Source: Coprobacter secundus (GTDB lineage Bacteria > Bacteroidota > Bacteroidia > Bacteroidales > Coprobacteraceae). Taken from it: a DNA stretch of 64,000 bases. The notes below the pieces were generated by a model. It ran no database searches and was not told the DNA's origin. It saw only the letters and a program-made list of their open reading frames with translations. The DNA lies in assembly GCA_000803105.1 (NCBI GenBank), contig JTDA01000018.1:1-64000 (forward strand), given 5' to 3'. Made by a program: the position numbers and the translations under genes. The first letter of the stretch is position 1; every line of letters begins with the position of its first letter. Positions 5,688 to 13,848 of the stretch are shown here, in pieces.

Positions 5688-6131
5688 TTAATCTCGGTCA
5701 TTATCTAAATCAATCACATTAAAATTCAAATCAAATTTAATTTCCCAGAAATTAGATAATTTCACTTCATAATCGTAATTGTCTCTTTCAATACTGAGGA
5801 CTTTTGCTTCAGGATAGTTTTCTTCTACATATTTTTTTATTTGTGCAGGAAGAACTTTGACAGGAACGGATGAGAATTTGCAATTTACTTCTGTCCATTC
5901 GCCTTTCTTATTGAATTCCAATTTATCCCCATTTGTAAATACTACATCATAGGATTTGTCAAATAGCTCTGTTTCCATTTTGGTAAGTGCAATTTTTGCT
6001 TTTGGAAAATGTTGCTTTACAAATTTTTGAGCTGTCTGAGGTAATTGAGCAAAACTAATAGGCTTGTCATTATCTGCCATTGTTACTTGAATAGAAAGGA
6101 CACATACCAATAATAAAATCAACTTTTTCAT
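5688..6131 (-). CDS. PepSY-like periplasmic protein (DUF2874 family)
   Basis: 147 residues with a signal peptide ending near TMAD. Two repeats follow, each beginning with a Leu-Pro helix that runs to a Phe/Tyr-Pro-x-Ala-x motif (LPQTAQKFVKQHFPKAKI and LPAQIKKYVEENYPEAKV) and then strands ending in the pattern DLEF or EIKF. This is the PepSY-like, beta-lactamase-inhibitor-like fold (PF11396). It is transcribed away from the TolC operon. A second protein of identical length and layout lies on the other side (11254-11697), next to a two-component system. A ligand-binding or sensory role in the periplasm is plausible but not proven. Confidence 0.8.
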   Translation of the reverse strand: MKKLILLLVCVLSIQVTMADNDKPISFAQLPQTAQKFVKQHFPKAKIALTKMETELFDKSYDVVFTNGDKLEFNKKGEWTEVNCKFSSVPVKVLPAQIKKYVEENYPEAKVLSIERDNYDYEVKLSNFWEIKFDLNFNVIDLDNDRD

Positions 6132-6379
6132 AATTCTAATTTTTAGTGGTTATTATTTATTTTAATTTGATTACAAAATAAAGAAGTAATTCTGAAAAGA
6201 TTTTGGAATATTTTTCTTTAAAAAAAGAAATTGAAATTATTTCTTTATAATGGACTATATAACATTTATAAATGGTAGTTAGTTTTTAGAATAAAGAGTT
6301 ACTTAATGAAATTTCTGCGAACAATAGGTCTATATATCCCGTTATAAATCAGAAACAAAATTTATAACAATAAATATAT

Positions 6380-7825
6380 ATGTTCAGGAATATTTTTGTA
6401 TCTGTTTTGTATCTGTTGTTGTTTTCCAAAGTCACTCTCTGGGCCCAGAGTAATTATATGGAATTGACATTTGAGCAGTCAATACAAATGCTTCAAGAAA
6501 AAAATCAAAGCTTAAAAATCGCAAATAAGGGAGTCGACCTTGCCAAAAACGAACATGAACGATTAAATGCTCTTTGGTATCCAAACCTGAGTGCAACAGG
6601 CGCCTATGTACATATGTCAAACAAAGTTGAAGTCAAGGAACCATTGAGTCAATTTACTGAGCCTGCAAAAGATTTCGTCCATACTATTATACCCAACGAT
6701 CAGATTATTTCATCTATATTAGATAAAATAGGAGCTTATTCCCTCTCCTTTCCTCTGGCTCCTAAAGATTTAACAACCATTGATGCAAATATTACATGGC
6801 CTATTTTTACAGGAGGAAAAAGAATCTACGCAGGTAAAATAGGTAAAGCCATGATTTCTATTGCAGAAGTAAATAAAGAGCAGGTCAGCGCAAATATGCA
6901 AATTTTACTTGTTGAAAACTATTATGGACTTCGTCTGGGACAGAGAATTGTAGATGTTAGAGAAGAAACTTATAAGTCACTTCAAAAACATTTTCAAGAT
7001 GCTTTGAAATTGGAAGCCAACGGCATGATAAATAAAGCTGAAAGATTGTTTGTACAAGTGAATATGGATGAGGCAAAAAGAGAGTTGGAATCGGCAAAAA
7101 AAGAGCTCAACGTTGCACAAAATGCATTGAAAACTTTGATAAAGATAGACTCTGACACTAATATATTACCGGTGTCATCTTTATTTATAAATGATACTCT
7201 GCCATCCGTGTTATATTTTAAAAGCTTAATTGAGGGAAACAATTATATAGTCAACCAGCTCCGATTTCAAGAAAATATTGCAAATAATGAATTGAAAATA
7301 GGTCGAACCGGCTATATTCCTAATATAGCATTATTTGGTAAGCATACTTTTTATGCACATGGTATAGAAAAAAATCTTCTGCCTCGAACAATGGTAGGTG
7401 TCGGATTTAGCTGGAACTTATTTGACGGCTTGGATAGAGAAAAAAAAATTAAACAAGCGAAAATAACGAAACAGGCTCTTGCTTTAGGAAAAGATAAGGC
7501 TATAGATGACTTGTCTGTCGCTTTAGATAAGTTTTATAATCAATTGCAAAATGCTTTGGAAAATGTATCAGCATTGAATACAACAATAGAGATGAGTAAA
7601 GAATTGGTCAGAATACGAAAAAAATCATTTACTGAAGGCATGGCGACATCTACAGAAGTTATTGATGCCGAAGTTATGTTATCTAAAGTACAGATAGCAT
7701 CTTTATTAGCTTATTATCAATATGATGTAGCATTAATCAATTTATTATCTACATGTGGCATTCCCGATTCTTTTCATCAGTATAGTCTTGACGGCAAGTC
7801 GGAGCACTACATATTTGAACCTTGA
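6380..7825 (+). CDS. TolC-family outer-membrane efflux protein
   Basis: 481 residues with a signal peptide ending near LWAQ. Two halves of long amphipathic helices and short strand segments follow the internal duplication of OEP/TolC proteins; examples are the coiled-coil stretches around residues 205-255 (KLEANGMINKAERLFVQ) and 405-450 (IRKKSFTEGMATSTEVIDAE, a typical TolC motif). It forms the outer-membrane channel of a tripartite pump. It is the first gene of a four-gene operon with an HlyD-like adaptor 26 bases downstream and two overlapping permease genes. Confidence 0.9.
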   Translation: MFRNIFVSVLYLLLFSKVTLWAQSNYMELTFEQSIQMLQEKNQSLKIANKGVDLAKNEHERLNALWYPNLSATGAYVHMSNKVEVKEPLSQFTEPAKDFVHTIIPNDQIISSILDKIGAYSLSFPLAPKDLTTIDANITWPIFTGGKRIYAGKIGKAMISIAEVNKEQVSANMQILLVENYYGLRLGQRIVDVREETYKSLQKHFQDALKLEANGMINKAERLFVQVNMDEAKRELESAKKELNVAQNALKTLIKIDSDTNILPVSSLFINDTLPSVLYFKSLIEGNNYIVNQLRFQENIANNELKIGRTGYIPNIALFGKHTFYAHGIEKNLLPRTMVGVGFSWNLFDGLDREKKIKQAKITKQALALGKDKAIDDLSVALDKFYNQLQNALENVSALNTTIEMSKELVRIRKKSFTEGMATSTEVIDAEVMLSKVQIASLLAYYQYDVALINLLSTCGIPDSFHQYSLDGKSEHYIFEP

Positions 7826-7851
7826 TTTTTTATTGTAAATAATATACTTAT

Positions 7852-8853
7852 ATGGATAAGACAAGAAAATATTTAGCGATAGCTTTCATTATAATATTGA
7901 TTGCTGTTATTATTATATCTGTTGTTGGCATTCTTTTGCTTGAAGATAAGCCTACTATTTTGCAAGGTCAAATTGAAACTACAGAAATCCGTATATCAGG
8001 GAAATTACCTGGCCGGATTGATACATTTTTGGTGAAAGAAGGCCAAAATGTAAAAATAGGAGATACTTTAGTGATTATAAATAGCCCTGAAGCCCTTGCA
8101 AAATTTGAACAGGTAAATGCTTTTGAAAGCATTGCAAAATTTCAAAATCAAAAAATAGATGAGGGAACTCGCAAACAAATAGTGGAATCTATGCTTCAAC
8201 TATGGAATAAAGCCAAATCTGATTTGCAATTGGCCCAGACTACATATAACCGAATACTTTCTTTATATAAGGATAGTGTTATTACTTCTCAGCGAAAGGA
8301 TGAGGTTGAAGCTTTATATAAAGCTGCTCTTGCCGGTGAGAGGGCTGCTTATCAACAATATCAATTGGCTGTAGATGGTGCTCAAATCCAGGATAGAGAA
8401 AGTGCCCGTTCTTTGGTAAATGCAGCAAAAGGTTCGGTCAATGAGGTTCAGGCTTTACTTCAGGATGCACGATTGACGGCCCCTGACAATGGACAAATAT
8501 CGAACATATATCCTAAACGAGGTGAACTGGTAGGCGCCGGAATGCCTATAATGAGTCTGGTTGTCTTGGATGATGCATATGTTGTATTGAATGTACGGGA
8601 AGACCTTCTTCCTCATTTTAAGATGAATGGTGTATTCAATGGTAGTGTTCCAGCTCTGGGTGGAGAAAGTATAAAATTCAAAATTAATTATATCAGTCCT
8701 TTAGGAAGTTATGCAACTTGGCGGTCTACAAAACAAACCGGAAGTTACGATTTACGAACATTTGAAATACATGCTGTTCCAGAGCCTGTTATTGAAGGAT
8801 TGCGACCGGGTATGTCTGTACTGGTAAATCTCAATGAACAAAAAAATGAATAG
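7852..8853 (+). CDS. HlyD-family periplasmic adaptor
   Basis: 333 residues. One N-terminal membrane helix (about residues 7-29) anchors it in the inner membrane. A lipoyl-like half follows (GKLPGRIDTFLVKEGQNVKI), then a coiled-coil hairpin (about 85-200), the second lipoyl half (ARLTAPDNGQISNIYPKRGE) and beta-barrel domain. It links the TolC-like channel to the permeases. Its stop overlaps the next start by 20 bases, so translation is probably coupled. Confidence 0.9.
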   Translation: MDKTRKYLAIAFIIILIAVIIISVVGILLLEDKPTILQGQIETTEIRISGKLPGRIDTFLVKEGQNVKIGDTLVIINSPEALAKFEQVNAFESIAKFQNQKIDEGTRKQIVESMLQLWNKAKSDLQLAQTTYNRILSLYKDSVITSQRKDEVEALYKAALAGERAAYQQYQLAVDGAQIQDRESARSLVNAAKGSVNEVQALLQDARLTAPDNGQISNIYPKRGELVGAGMPIMSLVVLDDAYVVLNVREDLLPHFKMNGVFNGSVPALGGESIKFKINYISPLGSYATWRSTKQTGSYDLRTFEIHAVPEPVIEGLRPGMSVLVNLNEQKNE

Positions 8854-10030
8854 GTCCATAAAAGATAGTGCTTTTATTTCTGTATTGAAGCGTGAATGGA
8901 TACGGATGATATCTCGAAAATTGTATTTTGGAGCCTGTATTGTTTTACCTCTGTTCAGTATATTTTTCATGGCGACAATATTTGGGTCTGGACAAATGGA
9001 AAATATTCCTGTCGGAGTCGTTGATTATGACCAAACAGCAACATCAAGAAGTGTAATACGTACAGTTTCTGCTGTCCCCACATTCAAAGTAACCGAATAT
9101 TATATCGATGATATCTCGGCAAGAAATGCGACACAAAAAAAACAAATTTATGGGTATCTGGTTATTCCTCCCAATTTTGAAGATAACTTATTGAATGGAA
9201 ATGGGGCTACTCTCTCTTATTATTATCATTATGCATTATTGAGTGTAGGGAGTGAAGTCAGAGGTGCCTTTGAGACGGTATTACAAACCTTGTCTTTATC
9301 TCCAATTGTAGTAGAAGCAACAGCTTTGGGAATTAATGAAAGTTTAATAGAAAGTTTTTTAGTTCCCATCAATACACAAAGTCATCCTCTGTATAATCCG
9401 GACTTAGATTATTCTGTCTATCTGAGTAATCCATTTTTCTTTATTTTGTTTCAAGTAATAATTTTATTGGTTACTGTTTACTCTATAGGTATTGAAATCA
9501 AGTTCAAAACTGGAAACATTTGGCTCGAATGTGCAAAAAAAAACATGGTTATTGCTGTATTGGGAAAAATATTACCTTATACTGCCATATTTGTGATAAT
9601 GGGTATTTTCGCAAATTATGTGATGTTTGGAGTAATGCACATTCCTTTTTCTTGCGGTTTTTGGCCATTGAATTTAACCACTGTACTTTTCATTATAGCA
9701 ACACAATTTTTAGGCGTTTTCCTATTCTCTCTTTTTCCTGCAATAAGTATTATAATCAGTATTGTATCTATGGTAGGATCTTTAGGTGCGACACTTTCGG
9801 GGGTAACGTTTCCTGCACCTTTCTTTTTCCCGATTATCTATTACTTATCCTTTTTATTTCCTGTACGCCATTTTATTGAAATTAATCAAAATTTGTTATA
9901 TGGAGATTATGGATATGCCTATACATGGCAAAATGTGGCAGCTTTATTTGCTTTTATTTTAGTAGCACTACTATTGTTACCGCATCTCAAGAAAGCTATT
10001 TTAAGTCATAAATATGAAAATATTAGATAA
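8834..10030 (+). CDS. ABC-2 type transporter permease 1
   Basis: 398 residues: one membrane helix near residues 30-50, a large periplasmic domain beginning IPVGVVDYDQTATSR, then about five helices from residue 195 to the end. This is the YbhS/YbhR-like ABC-2 layout. A second ATG four codons in is possible. It overlaps the next gene by 17 bases. E. coli pumps of this type have an ATPase (YbhF-like) in the operon; none is present here, so the energy-coupling subunit is missing or encoded elsewhere. Substrate unknown; drugs, bile acids or lipids are candidates by family only. Confidence 0.85.
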   Translation: MNKKMNRSIKDSAFISVLKREWIRMISRKLYFGACIVLPLFSIFFMATIFGSGQMENIPVGVVDYDQTATSRSVIRTVSAVPTFKVTEYYIDDISARNATQKKQIYGYLVIPPNFEDNLLNGNGATLSYYYHYALLSVGSEVRGAFETVLQTLSLSPIVVEATALGINESLIESFLVPINTQSHPLYNPDLDYSVYLSNPFFFILFQVIILLVTVYSIGIEIKFKTGNIWLECAKKNMVIAVLGKILPYTAIFVIMGIFANYVMFGVMHIPFSCGFWPLNLTTVLFIIATQFLGVFLFSLFPAISIIISIVSMVGSLGATLSGVTFPAPFFFPIIYYLSFLFPVRHFIEINQNLLYGDYGYAYTWQNVAALFAFILVALLLLPHLKKAILSHKYENIR

Positions 10031-11240
10031 GATAAAATACAAGATACAAGACATTATCTCGATAATGATAAGTGAATTCAGTACTATAGCAACGAGTTAT
10101 GCTATATTACTTGTATTGATAGGGGGTATTTTTGTATACGGATTTTTATATAATTATATGTATGCTCCGAACCTTATACGAAATGCCCCTATTGCTGTGG
10201 TGGATAATTCACGTACAGCATTGAGCCGAGAATACACCCGTTTGATAAATGCCGCCCCACAAGTATCTGTGTATACTAATGCAGCTGATTTTCCAGAGGC
10301 AAAAGAATTAATGAAAAAAAAGGAAGTAATAGGTATTATTTATATACCGGAAGATTTTGACGTACGTGTAAATCGAGGTAATGAATCTATTTATATAATG
10401 TATGGGACCACTGATGCTTTTCTTTATTATCTGGCTATGCAAGAATCCTCATCCGGGGCTATGATGGCAATAGATGAGAAGTATCGGCCTGAAATGCTTG
10501 TTTTTTTACCGCAACAAGATACCCCAATTATTACTCAATCCAAAGCTATTTCCGTAGTTGGAACAGCATTATATAATCATACAGAGGGATATGGTAGTTA
10601 TCTAATACCTGCGGTATTGATGGTTATTATTTTTCAAACCTTACTTATGGTAATAGGAATGATAAGTGGTGATGAAAAAAATACAGGAGCTTTATCGATA
10701 TATGCCGGTCGGGAAAAAAGTTTTTTCCCTGTATCACGTATAGTTTTAGGGAAAACCTTCGTTTATTGTTCACTGTATTTTATTTTTTCTTTGTTTCTTT
10801 TGGGATTAATGCCTGTACTATTTAGTTTACCAAATATAGGGCATAAATATGAAATTACAATGTTGATGATACCTTATCTACTTGCAAGCAGTTTTTTTGG
10901 TCTTGCTGCTTCTGTATTTTATACCGACTCTGAATCGCCATTGCTAATGATAGCCTTTTTTTCTGTAGGGTTGATATTTTTATCAGGAGTCTCCTACCCT
11001 CTTGAACTTATGCCTTGGTACTGGAAAGTTGCACATTTTATCATACCGGCAGCTCCCGGAACCTTAGCTTTCGTGAAAATAAATTCTATGGGAGCTTCTA
11101 TGGCTGATATAAGGCAAGAATATATCACATTATGGCTTCAATGTATTGTTTATTTTATATTTGCAGTTATGGCATATCGATATAATATAAAGAAATGTAT
11201 GACCCAAAAGACTCGTAAAGAAATCGGATCCTTTATGTGA
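10014..11240 (+). CDS. ABC-2 type transporter permease 2
   Basis: 408 residues with the same layout as the preceding gene: a helix near 25-45, a periplasmic domain starting APIAVVDNSRTALSREY, and a C-terminal block of helices from about 200, including the GVSYPLELMPWYWK segment common in ABC-2 permeases. The two permeases probably form a heterodimer. It is the last gene of the efflux operon; only 13 bases separate it from the convergent PepSY-like gene. Confidence 0.85.
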   Translation: MKILDKIKYKIQDIISIMISEFSTIATSYAILLVLIGGIFVYGFLYNYMYAPNLIRNAPIAVVDNSRTALSREYTRLINAAPQVSVYTNAADFPEAKELMKKKEVIGIIYIPEDFDVRVNRGNESIYIMYGTTDAFLYYLAMQESSSGAMMAIDEKYRPEMLVFLPQQDTPIITQSKAISVVGTALYNHTEGYGSYLIPAVLMVIIFQTLLMVIGMISGDEKNTGALSIYAGREKSFFPVSRIVLGKTFVYCSLYFIFSLFLLGLMPVLFSLPNIGHKYEITMLMIPYLLASSFFGLAASVFYTDSESPLLMIAFFSVGLIFLSGVSYPLELMPWYWKVAHFIIPAAPGTLAFVKINSMGASMADIRQEYITLWLQCIVYFIFAVMAYRYNIKKCMTQKTRKEIGSFM

Positions 11241-11253
11241 AAATAATTTTGAA

Positions 11254-11697
11254 CTAGTCATCAAATCGTAAGAATTCTTGCTTTAGATTGAATATCAGCT
11301 CCAGTCCCGAAGAGAGTTTTATTTGATATTCCTTTTTTTCTTTTTCTACTTTTATAATTTTGTATTGGGCGAATTTATTTTTATAGTATTGGTAAATTTT
11401 CTTTGGAATGATATCAGCCGGAACAGAATCTTTATTACAGTCAATTTCTATCCATGCCCCATCTTCATCAAATTCCAAATCATATCCATTTGTTAAGATA
11501 ACATCGTATGTTTTTGAAAAAAATTCTTTTTCGATTTTTAGATAAGAAACAGGTATATTAGGAAAATGCTTTTGTATAAAAGTCCTTGCAGCAGGAGGCA
11601 GTTTACTAATGTCGTCTGTTACGACATCTTTTCTATCAGCCCATGCGGAAGATACTATTAATGTTACACTAAATAGTAAAAAAACAAATCGTTTCAT
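11254..11697 (-). CDS. PepSY-like periplasmic protein (DUF2874 family), second copy
   Basis: 147 residues from the ATG at 11697; an upstream ATG at 11709 is possible, and a longer frame overlapping the kinase gene is not credible because the signal peptide (MKRFVFLLFSVTLIVSSAWA) begins here. Same two-repeat PF11396 layout and same length as 5688-6131 (LPPAARTFIQKHFPNIPV; IPKKIYQYYKNKFAQYKI; GLELIFNL), though diverged in sequence. It follows the histidine kinase gene on the same strand after 73 bases and may be co-transcribed with it. Possible periplasmic partner of the sensor. Confidence 0.8.
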   Translation of the reverse strand: MKRFVFLLFSVTLIVSSAWADRKDVVTDDISKLPPAARTFIQKHFPNIPVSYLKIEKEFFSKTYDVILTNGYDLEFDEDGAWIEIDCNKDSVPADIIPKKIYQYYKNKFAQYKIIKVEKEKKEYQIKLSSGLELIFNLKQEFLRFDD

Positions 11698-11770
11698 TGT
11701 TATATTCATTTTTAGGTTTGTGGCAAAATTATAGACAAAAATTGGAATAATTCTGGAAAAAGAAACAACT

Positions 11771-13048
11771 CTATTTAGGGAAAGTAATTTCAAATTGGTG
11801 CATATCGTTATGAAAGCTATATTTTATATTCAAATTGTATAATGCAGCTATTGTTGATACAATAGATAATCCTAGCCCTGTGGATTCTTTTTTGTTTTCA
11901 TCTTTATAGAAACGAGAAAAAATTTTGTTTTCGTCCAGTTTAGCAAAGCCATTATTGGCAATAGTCAGTTTTTTGGATGAAATAATTATTTTGATTTCCC
12001 CTTTTTTAGGGGTATGAACAAACGCATTTTTTAACAAATTAGACAATAAAACAGAACTTAGAGTTTCATTCATTAGCCATTTCAAAACTCCCTTTTCTTC
12101 TATATTTACAATAATTTCCTTTTCGTCGTATATTTCAGAGAAATCTTGAAGTAATAGCTTTATATTATCATTAATGGAAATTTCTTTTGTATCAGGAAAC
12201 TGGTTATTTTCTATACGGGATAATAGTAATAAAGATTTGTTCATACGAACAGTCCTTTGTAAAGTTTCATACATATCGTTCAGTATAGATAATTGCTTTT
12301 CTGTACATTCTGGCATCTCTGATAATAGTTCTATCTTATTTATGCATACAGCTAAAGGTGTTTGTAGTTCATGAGATGCATTCCCTATAAATTGTTTCTG
12401 TGATTGATATATTTTTTCGTTTCTCAAAGTCATTTCAGATATAGATTTGTTTAAATCTGAAAATTCCTTGATACGGGTTTCGTTATTTAAAGGCTGTGCT
12501 AAAGAGTATCTGCCGAGTGTGTATTTACTTAACCACTGCAAAAGTTTGTATAATGGTTGCATACTCCGTTTCAGAACCCATTCGCTAACCCATATGATAG
12601 AAATAAGCAGTATAATATATAGTATAAGCACACTCCACCAGATGGTTTCTATCAAATCTTCTTTTTCAAGAACCGAAGATAATACGATCAATTCATAGTG
12701 TTGCTCATCTGGTCCCATAAATGTAGTTTTTAAAGCTCTTGCCGGCTCATATTCCGATTCTATATCTACATAAATTACTGTGTCTATATATGTTTCTGAA
12801 TATTCTTTAGCAATATCTTTGGGGATGGGAGTGATCTTGTAGGAGCCCATTATCTGCTCTTGCATGCTGTTATCGTCACCTTGTATCAGAAATTTTCGAA
12901 GTATATGCTCTTTATAATTACTGAGCATATTATCTGTTTCATCGTTTATTTCGTCTATCATAAAACGATAAAAGATAAATGCCCAGACCGACAAAATACA
13001 AAAAAGTATAATTGTCAATCGAGATAATGTATAATGTAATAGTCTCAT
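11771..13048 (-). CDS. Sensor histidine kinase
   Basis: 425 residues. Membrane helices at about 10-30 and 135-158 enclose a periplasmic sensor domain of about 105 residues. HisKA follows with phospho-acceptor His226 (NASHELQTPL). HATPase_c has the N box at Asn341 (LLKNAFVHTP) and the G box STGLGLSIV. The protein lacks a recognisable known sensor domain. The response regulator gene lies directly upstream with only two bases between. Location beside the TolC/HlyD/ABC-2 operon suggests it controls that pump, and the following PepSY-like gene may modulate sensing. Confidence 0.9.
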   Translation of the reverse strand: MRLLHYTLSRLTIILFCILSVWAFIFYRFMIDEINDETDNMLSNYKEHILRKFLIQGDDNSMQEQIMGSYKITPIPKDIAKEYSETYIDTVIYVDIESEYEPARALKTTFMGPDEQHYELIVLSSVLEKEDLIETIWWSVLILYIILLISIIWVSEWVLKRSMQPLYKLLQWLSKYTLGRYSLAQPLNNETRIKEFSDLNKSISEMTLRNEKIYQSQKQFIGNASHELQTPLAVCINKIELLSEMPECTEKQLSILNDMYETLQRTVRMNKSLLLLSRIENNQFPDTKEISINDNIKLLLQDFSEIYDEKEIIVNIEEKGVLKWLMNETLSSVLLSNLLKNAFVHTPKKGEIKIIISSKKLTIANNGFAKLDENKIFSRFYKDENKKESTGLGLSIVSTIAALYNLNIKYSFHNDMHQFEITFPK

Positions 13049-13050
13049 AT

Positions 13051-13728
13051 TTATTCGGTAACCAATTTATAGCCGAATCCGTAAACAGCCTTTATTTCAA
13101 CAGAAGCACCTGACAAAGTCAATTTTTTTCGTAAATTTTTTACCTGTGAATATATAAAATCAAAATTATCAGCTTGGTCAATATGATCACCCCAGACCGA
13201 TTCTGCTAATGCAATTTTGTTTATTAATCGATTGGGATTAGTGATAAAATAGTAAAGCAAAGAAAATTCTTTCCGATTAAGGACAAGTTCTTTATTATTT
13301 ATTTTTACCGTTTGCAAATCGGGGTACACAACCATATTCCCTAATGTAATTTCTAAACTTCCTCCAGCTTTGTTCCGGCGTATAACTGATTTGACACGTG
13401 CATTCAATTCGGCAAGATGGAAAGGTTTTGCCAAATAATCATCAGCACCTAAGTTCAATCCAGCGACTTTATCATCAATAGAATCTTTTGCTGAAACAAT
13501 AATTACACTCTCTTTTTTCCCCATTCTTTTCAGCTCTTCCAACAACATTAACCCATTGCCTCCGGGTAACATAATATCCAAAAGAATGCAATCATAATTG
13601 TAGTCTTCTATTTTAAGTAAACCTTGGGAATAATTTCCTGCTGTTTCCACAACAAACCCTTCTCTTTCCAACGAAAGCTTCATGGTCTCTTGCAAACTAA
13701 GTTCATCTTCTATAATCAATACTTTCAT
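13051..13728 (-). CDS. OmpR/PhoB-family response regulator
   Basis: 225 residues. The receiver domain has the acidic pair (IEDE), phospho-acceptor Asp51 (CILLDIMLPGGNG) and Lys near 100 (LAKPFHLAEL). The C-terminal winged helix ends IKAVYGFGYKLVTE, typical of Trans_reg_C. I start at the ATG at 13728 because the receiver fold begins there (MKVLIIEDE); a start six codons earlier adds nothing conserved. Forms a two-component pair with 11771-13048. Confidence 0.92.
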   Translation of the reverse strand: MKVLIIEDELSLQETMKLSLEREGFVVETAGNYSQGLLKIEDYNYDCILLDIMLPGGNGLMLLEELKRMGKKESVIIVSAKDSIDDKVAGLNLGADDYLAKPFHLAELNARVKSVIRRNKAGGSLEITLGNMVVYPDLQTVKINNKELVLNRKEFSLLYYFITNPNRLINKIALAESVWGDHIDQADNFDFIYSQVKNLRKKLTLSGASVEIKAVYGFGYKLVTE

Positions 13729-13797
13729 GACAATTATTTTAGGCAATAAAAATAGGCTGAAATTCTGAAAAAATTCTGGAGAGGAAAAACAAAAGAA

Positions 13798-13829
13798 CGG
13801 GATAGAACAACAAAATACATCCTATCCCG
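13798..13829 (-). terminator. Terminator after the AsmA-like gene
   Basis: CGGGATAG pairs with CTATCCCG around a 16-base loop, followed on the minus strand by TTCTTTTGTTTTT. It lies 20 bases beyond the stop codon of 13849-16497. Confidence 0.7.
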
Positions 13830-13848
13830 AATTATTATCATGACAAAT

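Noticed and set aside
5513..5701. A 62-codon frame on the minus strand.
   Set aside because: It runs through the long stem-loop 5616-5667, has no ribosome binding site and no sensible protein features.
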